64,000 nucleotides of DNA from Hippasteria phrygiana. Lineage: Eukaryota; Echinodermata; Asteroidea; Valvatida; Goniasteridae. A program made the position numbers and the translations under genes. Where the stretch lies: positions 248,001-312,000 of the forward strand of contig JAZGUH010000374.1 in the NCBI GenBank assembly GCA_037893225.1, in the 5' to 3' direction. Every line of letters begins with the position of its first letter. The stretch's first letter is position 1. This document shows positions 1 to 10,100 of this stretch, piece after piece. Under the pieces are notes generated by a model that was not told where the DNA came from, did not search any database, and was given only the letters and a program-made list of their open reading frames with translations.

Positions 1-825
1 TGCAGGGTTAAAGGGTGTTCCGGAATGACTTTTGTATAAGGCTGCAATAATGAAAACGAACTTTGCATAATTTCATCTTCAATTGGCTCTCTAAAATATT
101 ATTCGTCGGAAGAGTAACAATAAAATTTAGCTTAATAAAGCCGAAAACTCACATCCTCTCTTTTTAACCAGGGAGTCAAATAGGCAAATTCCCCCGCAAG
201 TAGTGGGTGAATACCAGCCCATCAGAGTTATTCTAGCAAAATATCGCAGAATTTGGAGTCACTCATCTTGCACGCTGCACATCAGTTCCTGCACAGCACG
301 AAGTGGTTGTGCACAAAATCCGATTATCTTAATAATTAGCGGCATGGCCATGCCCTTTCCAATAGGCTTTCCCAAGGAACGCTCATCTATAACACACTCA
401 AGGTAACGAAATCGATTCAATAAACTCAACCTCTATGATTTCCTGGAGGATCGAAGTCTACCATGCCACCTTGGACAACTGATGGCAAAGTAATTTATCA
501 ATAATCAGGTTTTCGCCAATTTTGTAGCGTTTTCAAAGAAAACATACCTGAAATGTTCAATGTGCATCATAGTGAGCATAAACTCCCCACGTCAATAGAC
601 TACCAGAAATGAATTAGCTGGTTTTGATGCAACTATAAGGGACTATTTTGAAATAAGCTATTAATTGCTGGTCTAACACCACGTCGAGGTCGGCACTTCA
701 TCTAATCAGGAAGCGGATAAGGCCTCCCCAAAGTCATGTATTTTTTTCTAGCCCAATAAAGACGTCAGTCTGTGACATTAGACGCAGATGCGAGCACCGT
801 GTTTGGAGCTAAAACTAGCTAAAAG
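1..825. other. Leading intergenic DNA, no gene seen
   Basis: I see no coding exon, RNA gene or clear transposon here. Open frames are short and low in complexity. It may hold promoter or upstream exons of the discoidin gene that follows. Confidence 0.4.
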
Positions 826-871
826 ATGTCTGTATTTTTTGTGATGTCAATATCAGTACTACACGTAACAG
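826..871 (+). other. Candidate 5' exon or upstream ORF of the discoidin gene
   Basis: An ATG at 826 opens a short hydrophobic frame ending at a strong splice donor (G|GTAAGT after 871). The nearest good acceptor (pyrimidine-rich, TTCAG ending at 1266) leads into the exon carrying the main start. Joined in that way, the frame stops at 1296-1298, overlapping the main ATG at 1289. It would therefore be untranslated leader or an upstream ORF, not the protein N-terminus. The donor is convincing; its use is inferred. Confidence 0.3.
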
Positions 872-1288
872 GTAAGTTGTTTCAATATTGTATACATGTA
901 TAACGCATCACGTACATCTCTTAATGCATGGAATTCACGTCATACAATTATTGACATTTAAATCGAGAGCGATGCTTGGTCTTGTGCATTTAAAAACAGC
1001 GTTCAAAAACTGCATCATGCGCAGGCAGACCACTACGAACCCCCTCCACACTGGAGCTTGTATGTAACGTTCTTTATTCCTCCAAGTACCGTCGGCAAGA
1101 TAAAGCCTTTAATTATACCAAGAAACTGGTTCGTTCTGTGAAATTGTAAGCTGAATTAATGTCCACGTTATCACATTAACATTTTTCCCAATTGACGTTT
1201 ATATTTGAACAAGATTTTTTTTCATTTGTATACTATTCTGTACACGTTTTTTCTTTACCTGTTCAGCTCGCGAAAGGTTTCGGGCTGT

Positions 1289-3834
1289 ATGCGATTAATC
1301 GTTCGCTGTGTTTTATATTTAGCGTTGGCTTTGCCTGGTCGAGTTTGCTTCGTCGGTGATATGTCTGGTAGCCAACAGTCTGGTGGCCAGTCCCTCTGGT
1401 TCCTGCCGCACCACGACCCATGCAAATGCACTGCCATTCGTCTGGGCGGACTGTCCATACAGGCGGCAAATTTCATGACGGCGGCGCCCATCAACCTAAA
1501 GAAGATTATCGTAAGCGAGAATGCGGACGCAATTAAAGCATTCTTCAATTGCAAAGGTAAACAGGCTGGATAGGTTTATGTCTTTTCTAACTTCCTGAAA
1601 AAGCCGAACCTTTGTTGTTTTGTGTTCATACCATACATTTCTAAAAACTGCAAACTTAAACCTCGCCCAAAGTGTTTTGAGGGAGCGCTATACCTACTAC
1701 TGGCGGCGGAACGGGGGAATCCCCCCAACCGCTTTTTCCACTTGGGGGAAATGCCCCCCCCCCCCATGCCCCCATGCCCCCCCCCCCCACCCCCCCTCCC
1801 CCCCTCAGCCGGCCGGTACCGGCGCTGCTCCCCCCCCCCCCCCCTCCAACACACACAAGTGTGTAAATACCGCCAATCGCGGACCTTCTATTGTCCCTCT
1901 TTTGTTTGTACTTTCTCGGAAGGCCTCCCATATGTTTGTACACGATTTTCAATCCGTGGACGTTCGGTCAATCGTGGACCCTTTGTCTAAGCCCTAACTC
2001 TTTTGTCCCTATAATAGTCCACGATTGCCGGTATTTACACACGCTTTCAAAAGTGTTCCGCAGCGCCTGATACCTACTTTACAATTTCTCAAAACTGCAA
2101 CAACTTTCTACCACCTTTTTTTCAAACAACAAGGTTCGCCTGTAATTCGGTAAAGACTAGATCCAACAAGCCTAAATGTATATGTCCAAGTGTAAATTCA
2201 TTCTTTAAAGAAATGAAGTAAGCAGGACTTTTATCCTTGAGTCAACCTTATCCTGATTTTGATTTTGGACTTCGGATAAGCCAACCCTACTCCTGGGTAT
2301 AGGATTTTGGGCGATTGCTCTCCAGTTGTTAAATTCGCGCCTAATTTTATAGCCTTATTGTTTAGATACATCTTTGATCTAAGTCTTTGTAGGAGACACT
2401 GTCAATAGACCCAAGACGTAATGACGTCACGCTTTGTTTACATATGCGCTTTCCTATGGGAGCCAGGTCAGGGCACCAGACAAGGTAGGGACATAGGAAA
2501 GCGCACATGCATGTATAAACAAAGCGTGACGTCATTACGTCTTGGGTCAATTCGATCCAATTCCTGTCAACTACTGTAGGTTCACGTTTTCGTTTGTGTA
2601 GCAGAGACTCAGTGTGCGATCACTAGCCCATTGGGACTTGAAGATGGTACTATCGAGGACCGACAGATGCGTTGTTCGAGCAAGGTATCAGAGTATCACA
2701 AGGCATCATATGCACGTTTGAACAACAACAACGCGTACTGGGTTCCCACCATGTACGTACCCTGTAAAGATCAGTGTGAATCCAGGCTTTGCATGGTGTA
2801 CAACATTTGAACTATAGCCAAAAACGATGTCGGAGCATTACTGACCGAAACGGCGCGTTTATGTCTCTGGGATATTTTTGTTTAGTGAGTTACTTTATCC
2901 GCAAATTTTCTCTCTCATAACAAAGGTCATTGTCGTTTCGGTGCATTAACGAATCTTTAATAAAAAGTTACTGAAATCCATTATTACCCCCGATCGACCG
3001 ATCACAAATTATGCGGTTGTATGGCCTCTTTTCAGGCTAGCAGATTGTATACTTATTAATTGTTTTTATTACGAACTTTATTCATATCGACTTCAATATG
3101 TACTTCAAACATATTACATAATAGTTCTTTTAAATCACACAAAAGACATCAGTTTGGTATTTTTCAAGTATGGCACATCATCGAGGGTGTGTTGCAGGCG
3201 TACATAGTCAATAAGAAAAGAAAGGCAAAAGCAAAGGCTGCGTGCATCACTACACGCGGAAGCCATTTTGTGTCCAGATCTTTTTTATTATACTTACCGG
3301 TCTGCACTGATAAAGACAAGTTGGCATTACATTTTGTACAAAGCCTCGTGTCATTTTATGCAGTAATGAATGAAGTGATTTTTCATGAATGTTTGCATAG
3401 CGATTCCGATTCCTGGATAGCGGTGCACTTTCTTCAGAGTACACTGGTCTCCGGCGTCATCACACAGGGATCTCCATTCGATGACGGTGCAATGGTAGCA
3501 TCGTACAAGATCGGGTACCAGGTATCCGCGTCACCGTCCTCCGACTATAGCTACGTAGAAGATAGTAATGGAGAAGTCAAGGTACTAGATATAGACATAT
3601 AAGTCGAGTAACTGAAAATTGAAATCATTTTGAAATCATTTATCGAAAGCTTCTTGTCTATGTATGTTTTTATTCATTCGACAGGTGTTTCAGGGCAACA
3701 AGGACAACGCTAAGGCTGCCGTCACTAGTATGTTTCCTGAGACCATACAAGCAGAAGCGATTCGTTTGGAACCTCTCTCCTGGGAAAAAGGGGTTGGGCT
3801 TCGGTTTGAGCTGCTTGGATGCCGCCAGAATTGA
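1289..3834 (+). CDS. Secreted single F5/8 type C (discoidin) domain protein, four coding exons
   Basis: Predicted coding exons are 1289-1556, 2602-2752, 3401-3581 and 3685-3834 (750 nt, 249 residues plus TGA). Phases match at every junction (1, 2, 0), each intron has GT...AG ends, and the second exon has a TAGCAG acceptor that could also start at 2605. Residues 1-23 look like a signal peptide (MRLIVRCVLYLALALPG). Residues 24-90 are an unrecognised region with CKC at 45-47 and Cys88. Residues 94-246 match the whole F5/8C fold: opening Cys94 followed by SPLGLEDG, ASYARLN near 124-130, SWIAV at 144-148, VSGVITQG at 156-163, VFQGN at 201-205, then IRLEP...WEKGVGLRFELLGC closing at Cys246. This domain usually binds carbohydrate or phospholipid head groups outside the cell, so a lectin-like or adhesion role is inferred. 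No transmembrane segment follows, so it is probably secreted. No close AATAAA was found downstream. The domain call is strong; the exact start and first exon are less sure. Confidence 0.82.
1700..1850. repeat. Poly-C-rich dispersed repeat in intron 1
   Basis: Long C runs are broken by short spacers. The lead-in CCACTTGGGGGAAAT matches the one near 55470, and the text GTGTTCCGCAGCGCCTG near 2055 resembles GTGTTCTGCCGCACCTG near 55580. This is a dispersed family with a C-tract core, not simple sequence alone. Confidence 0.5.
1859..2042. mobile_element. Short inverted-repeat element (MITE-like), 184 bp
   Basis: The ends are inverted copies: GTGTGTAAATACC at the left and GGTATTTACACAC at the right, with further pairing (CGCCAATCGCGGACC against GTCCACGATTGCCG). 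It lies in intron 1. Related text (ACCCTATTGTCCTCTATTG) recurs at 53.9-54.4 kb, so it belongs to a dispersed family. Confidence 0.6.
2408..2548. mobile_element. Hairpin MITE with 33-bp perfect terminal repeats
   Basis: Positions 2408-2440 and 2516-2548 are exact reverse complements, and imperfect pairing continues inward (GCGCTTTCCTATG against CATAGGAAAGCGC), so nearly all 141 bp fold on themselves. Each arm holds TGACGTCA, the palindromic CRE/ATF core. It lies in intron 1 of the discoidin gene. Confidence 0.8.
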
Positions 3835-4325
3835 CGTCTCATTTAGGAAATGATTCAGTGGTATACATTTATATTTTGCTTTAGCCGAGCTATGAAAAGG
3901 AAGCAATCCAATTTTTGATCGGACGTCATACATAATGGCTTTACTCTCTAGCTTAAAATCGTCCGATTCCACGGGAGGTACCTATGGCCCTTAAGATGAG
4001 ACAAATGAGAAAGTGTCTACGTGGGATCATCACAAGCGTCTCAAACATTATAGAGAATGGTTTTAATATTAAATATTTATGCTTATTTTTGTAGCAAATT
4101 TTTAAGTGGCTTTTCGGCCACTTTGGTGAGTTTGTAGTTTAAATACATTCTGCGTATCTTATTAATACCATCTTTTGTTATAGATTCCCACTTCCTACTT
4201 CATTTCAATCAAGCCATTAAAATTAAGGACGATGAAATATGTAACAATTAAAAGGAACCTTATTTTGACATGTTTAAACCAAGTGTTTTATCACCGCAGT
4301 TTGCGCCACCAAGCAGTTATTATTA
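3835..4325. other. 3' flank of the discoidin gene
   Basis: AT-rich sequence that should contain the 3' UTR. An ATTAAA lies near 4068; no AATAAA is close. No other gene seen. Confidence 0.35.
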
Positions 4326-4598
4326 TTAATATTATTATTATTAATTAATTAATTCTTTCTGGTAATGAAACCAAGGATTCCTCAAAAGTGCCCTAGGCAC
4401 TGTATAGCTCGAAAGCCTGAAGAAACATGTAGAGAGAAGACAATGAGAAGAAGTTGCAGTTTTAGAGGTGGGAAGGAAAACCCAAGGAATCAGGTAGGGA
4501 CTGAAAACCCAATCCACATGTGGACCAGGGCAGGAATCGAACCCGGGCCACAAGCGGTGAAAGGCGGGGACAGTAACCACTAACCAGAGAGGCCGTTT
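4326..4598 (-). mobile_element. tRNA-derived SINE, minus strand
   Basis: Read on the minus strand from about 4598, it begins with a tRNA-like head: an A-box-like TGGTTAGTGGTTA, then a B box GGTTCGATTCC at about 4530-4540. It continues through a body (GATTGGGTTTTCAG, CCCACCTCTAAAAC) and ends in an ATT/ATTA-rich tail near 4326. The B-box and body portion recurs near 54540-54640. The edges are approximate. Confidence 0.6.
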
Positions 4599-5866
4599 TT
4601 AAACTGCCCCGGACACTACTCTTACCACCTGATTGATCCAAGGTATTGATTACCGATAATTCACGACAGTAATATTGAAAAGTAAATTGAAGCCTGGTTA
4701 ATATCAGAAATGTAATCACCCATAGTTGTTTATATAAAGAAAAGAGCAAAATTGAGCGCCTAGCTGTCTAGAGTGTTGATCAAGAAATGTAAATTGTGAA
4801 TTAATTTTGCCGTATATATTGTCAATGCTGTAGCTTGAAGTTGGAGCTGGACGTGCTGCGTTTGGATAATTTAGTTTGTCATACAATTGTACGTGTCCAG
4901 AAGAGATTTGTGCCAGGCCTGCATGTGTGCGGGAAACGCAATGTATGCAGTTAGACTATGCTGTTTCTGGTAGTGATACCTTTAAAAAAAATTGTTATAC
5001 TGTATAGTTAGGCTAATGAGAAAATCAACTGGGGAAGTGTCTCAAATATAAATCTGGTTAAATATAGAAGGTCTTATTGTAGCTGTTAGAACTGTCTTTT
5101 CTGAAAATGCTGTTGAAGTCACACGCTGAAGGACCTTGGCCTTTAGAAAAAGAAAAACATTAATGTTACTGCTGCAAACTGCTTACTGACTAAATTGACC
5201 TGAAAAACAAAATTAGCTTGCCTAACATACAATTTTATTTGTATGTAAACGAGGCCTAATTGTTCAACTGCTGAAACATAAATCTTGCAACGGTTTAGTA
5301 ATCACATCTTCAAAAAGCAATTCCTTAATCCTGTAAAAAGTTTATTATTTTGAAGGTCACAATTACACATTACACATATTTAATTCATGAGTGAGTAGAA
5401 AAGGATAATTTTTGGCAGACACGGATAAGCCATTTTTAATTTGAAAGTTGAACTCGAGAGACATCTACCCTGTACGCACCATTCGCTAATGTGCATGTTC
5501 GGAATACGACCCCATGATTGGAATCAAAGAACCTATAAAACATCCTCGTGTGCGTGAAACTCTGATAATGCAAGCTTTTTTAATAAAATAATAAAAATGC
5601 TGCATAGCTGATGAAAGGAAAGTACAGTTATCTGATAAAAAAAACCGCGTAATTCTTTTTGCAAACATGCATAATTATGGACGCAATTTGTAGGATAAAT
5701 AATGTTAAACTCTTTTAAACATTTTGATTTCGACAGTATTTCACTTTGGCGCTCCATACTATATTTCCAACCAATTCAATGAGAAATGGTACACTGCACA
5801 TAACAACGGCGCAGTAGTAGCAGTTTCGATAGTTAACGCACTGCATCATATTGCTGACGTGACCAT
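4599..5866. other. Intergenic, no gene seen
   Basis: AT-rich with scattered short frames. I recognise no exon, RNA or element in it. Confidence 0.4.
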
Positions 5867-6033
5867 GGCCAATTTCATAGAGCTGCTCAAGCACCAAAAA
5901 ACCTGCTTAGTAAAAAACGGGTTATCAGCCAAAAGTAATTCCATGTGATTGTCATGCTAAGCAAACAACATCAGTCACTAAGCAAGTTTAAAGCAAGTTT
6001 TTTTTTTGCTTAAGCAGCTCTATGAAATTGGCC
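5867..6033. mobile_element. MITE with ~27-bp terminal inverted repeats
   Basis: The left end, GGCCAATTTCATAGAGCTGC at 5867, is matched in inverted form at 6007-6033 with one mismatch. The interior carries several TGCTTA/TAAGCA motifs on both strands. The length is 167 bp with no coding potential. Confidence 0.75.
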
Positions 6034-6413
6034 CTAGGCGATAACTTTTTCACCAAAAACTATAATGTTATGGAAATTGTGAGTCTTGTATATATCTGTG
6101 TCTTGGAACGCTGAACCAATCCACCGTTTATCTGCGGGCTTGGTGAGGAAGTCTGACGTTTATACGTGACTGAACTGCCGCTGTGAAAAACGGAGAGTTA
6201 CGCCTACTGATTAGCTGTGGAACGGGATGAAAGCAATGCACGTGGAGACGCCATCTTGTCTTGGGTAGACCTACTGTACAACTACTAAGCCGACAGTGCA
6301 AGCGCGTCACACTTTTGTTAGGAATATCATTGTTGTGTTTAATTTGTGCTTTTATTTTCTGCTAATATTGGTCGTCATTAGTATTTGTGAACTCTGTGGA
6401 CTGTCAACCTTAT

Positions 6414-7076
6414 TGTAGGGACTATGTTGGGCTCAACAGAGCTACTGGTTGGCGAAAAACCTCAGAGAACGGGTGTAATAAATCAATGCTGGCTGATAAA
6501 GAATTCCTGATTATTGTTCTGATTGACTGTTTTATTATCTCTCTGGTCTAGTCTTGGTTGAGATATATGTAGTTCGACCTGTGTGTTTCTCCTTTAATCT
6601 TTCGTTTCTCTTTATGTCTTTATGCTGCAAAATACAATATAATTGTACATGCATTAAGTACAATCAATCAACAAGTCATTAAACAATAACATGAATTATT
6701 GGACGTGACCATAAGCAATAGGTGTGGGTATTTGTACATGAAACGAGACCGCAATTGCAAATACACATGTATTACCCCCAAAAGCCCATGAACAATTCCC
6801 TAAATTTCCACTTAATAGAGACACAATTCACCTATTCCATATCTTGAAAGGATCTATACATTATTATCTCAAATAATCCTGATCAAACTCACCCAGTCAA
6901 TAGATATAGAAAGGGATCAAATCTGATGTAATCTGGGGAAATTTACGGTAGCAAACTAGGAAAAGCAGACATGATGGTGGTGATAAAGAGCGCCATCATG
7001 AGTCAAGAAAAGGTTTCTGAACAACAATATAAACAGTGAAGGGCGCCCTCTTGGTCTCAAAGAGTCGGATTCTACA
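6414..7076 (-). repeat. 3' LTR of the BEL/Pao element
   Basis: 663 bp, TG...CA-bounded, matching 13356-14018. The AATAAA at 6478-6483 lies on the plus strand, opposite to element transcription. The gap between the gag-pol stop and this LTR is only about 100 bp; its purine tract next to the LTR is weak (GAGGGCGG on the minus strand). Confidence 0.95.
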
Positions 7077-7175
7077 AGGCCGCCCTCGAATTTCTTAGGG
7101 AAATTCGCAAACTGGGGAAAAACACATTGAACTGTAACGGAGTTTCCCTAACCCTATGTCCAATACTGCTGGGGT

Positions 7176-10100
7176 CTAGGAGGCACAACTGGGCATAGAG
7201 GTCGAGGTTGTTGGTTGTTTTGGAAGCACCTTGGATCGATCTGAATCCTCCGCTTCATACTTGGACAACCTGACTAGTCGAGCCACTGGACGTTTGTATT
7301 CCCTGTTGTTGACCCTGACGCAAACAGCCCGGATCCTGCTATCACTGCTCGGCAGAAGCTCAGACACAGTTCCCACAGGCCACTGAGATCGAGGGAGCTG
7401 GTAGTCGGCTATCAAGACGACATCCCCGACAGAAAGGTTTTCCACCTCACGCTGCCACTTCTGGCGTGTCTGAAGGGTTGGGAGATACAAACGTATGAAA
7501 TGGCGCCAGAATTGGTCGGCCAGGACTTGGCTGTGGCGCCAGTTGCGACGACCCTTTAACTCAGCTTCATCGTAGATGACCATAGGGAGAGCAGGGTCCC
7601 GCCGCCCCATCAACAGCATATTGGGCGTCACTGGGTCAGGATCAGCCAACTCGGACGAGGCATAACCCAAAGGCTTAGAATTCAAGATGCCTTCTGCCTC
7701 AGTCAGCACTGTTCGGAGTACTGGTTCGGTAACTGTGCGGTCTCCGAGGACACCTTTCAGTGCACCCTTCACTGATCTCACTTCTCGCTCCGAAAGACCT
7801 CCGAAGTGAGGTGCGTTCGGAGGGTTGAACCGAAATGACACTCTGTACTTTGCCAAGCGCTGGATCATCTCTGGTTCCATCTGCCTTAAGGCATCTGTGA
7901 TCTCTGTGTCTGCCCCCTTGAAGTTGGTACCACAGTCACTGAGCAGCTCGTGAGGTACTCCTCGGCGAGAGGCAAACCGCCGGTAGGCCATGAGGAAATG
8001 GTCTGCATCCATGTACTCAACAAGCTCAAGATGTATGGCTCGGGTAGTCATGCACTTGAACAACAAGCCCCACCTCTTTTCCTGGCGTCGCCCACTCTTC
8101 ACCATCATCGGACCAAAACAGTCCATTCCGGTAGAATAGAAGGGAGGTAGGTTAAGTCGCAAGCGGGACTTCGGCAGGTCTGCCATTCGTGGGACTTGTG
8201 GCTTTGCACGCCAGCGACGACACTCAGCACAGGTGCGGAGTACACCCTTGATGGCACTTCGGCCACGAAGGATCCAGAATCGGCGTCTTAGGTGAGCAAA
8301 TATCTGCCCGGTCCCAGCTTGGTGGCTGAAGTGATGATCAGCATCTCGGATGAGAAGCCTGCTTACTGGATGGCGTTGATCAAGGAGGATAGGATGTGGT
8401 TCAAAATCCAGGGAGTCATCTTGGGCTACTTTCCTCAAGCGGCCTCCGACTCGAATCACCTTTGCGTCCTGATCCAACTCTGGCGCAAGTTCCAGCAGAC
8501 GACTGTTTCTGGGGACTTCCTGTCCTGCTTCGAGTGCAGCGATCTCAGCATGAAAACTCTCAATCTGAGCTCGTCGGATGAGTTGGAGCTCTGCTTCACG
8601 GATCTGCTGAGGAGTAAGCGCACCCGCAACTAGCTGATCATCTGGAAACAACTGGTGCCCAAGAGCTTCCACTAGGTCTGTCCAACTCTCATAGGCATTC
8701 AGATCCAGACACTGCACAGGACCTGCAACTGTCAACCCACAGAAGGACTTCTTTATTTCACTTGCATCCGTTGATGAGGTTGCTCGAGTCTGAGCCAGGA
8801 CGGAGGCACTTTCACTTTGCCATTCATTTGGCGGTTCCAGGAGCCATGAGGGTCCCTCAGTCCACCGAGAACCCTTTCCCAACTGTGATACTGCCAGACC
8901 ACGGGTGAGATCATCGGCTGGATTGTCGGCACTCCGAACATATCGCCACTCACATCCTTCGGTAAGAGTCTGGATTTCGGAGATTCGTGTTCCCACGAAT
9001 ACCTTGAATCTACATGATTCAGACTGGATCCAGGTGAGGACCGTGGTTGAGTCACTCCACATGATGGTGTACTCTAAGTTGACATCGAGGGCTTTCGTGA
9101 CAACGTCGGCAAGTTGGGAACCCAAGAGAGCTGCCATCAACTCGAGTCGGGGCATTGAAGTCAGACGTTTGGGGACCACTCGGCTCTTGGCGAGGACAAA
9201 ACTCAGAAAGACTGCTCCCTCTGCACTTACTGAACGAAGGTACGCGACAGCACCATACAACCGCTCGGATGCATCACAGAAGACATGCAACTTGCGCTTG
9301 ACATTCGCACTGTCAACCTGTGGAGGTGTGTAACATCGTTGCAGACGAATGAATGGAACATGTTGTAGCTCCGCTGACCACTCCTCCCATCTCTGAAGGA
9401 TGTCCGGATCCTTTACGTCATCGTCCCAATCGAGCTTGCTCATCCACAGCTCTTGGACTATCAACCTAGCCCGTGCTGTGTATGGGGCAATGTCCCCCAA
9501 TGGTTCAAACTGACTGGCGAGGACTTTCAGTGCCGTCCGTTTGGTGAGAGGGCACTTCTCTGGGACCTTTGCTGGGTGGTACAGCTCATCACTTTGGCAA
9601 TCCCACCAGAGTCCAAGTGCAGGTTCAGGCAAATTCTCCTGTTGTACAAGAGAAAGTGACCGTAGATGGCGGTCAGAGCGAGCAGGTGCTGGAAGGTTTT
9701 CAACGACCTCCGGATGGCTGCTAGCATATTTCACCATTTTGAAACCGGCTTCTTGCAGACAATGTCGAGTGCTCACGATCAACTCCTTTGCCTGCTCTTC
9801 GGTGTCACGACTTGCCAGTTGATTATCAACGTAAGTCTCCTTCTCTATGGTGTATCTCACAAGCGGGTACTTCACCTGCTCCTCCTGGGCTGTTCTCTGT
9901 AGTGCAAATGTTGCGCAACAGGGACTGCAAGTCGCACCAAATGGAAGGACTGTCCATTCGATGACAACCCAGGTAGCTTTCTCCTCGTCCCACCACAGAA
10001 AACGTAACAAACGTCGATCTGCTTCGGACAAGCGGACTTGGTGGAACATAGCTGTTATGTCCCCTGAGACTGCCACACGCCCAAGCCGGAAACGTAGCAG

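Noticed and set aside
3060..3400. Upstream part of the open frame that contains the third discoidin exon
   Set aside because: It is intron sequence: the acceptor at 3399-3400 gives exact phase continuity with the previous exon, and the residues before it do not fit the domain.
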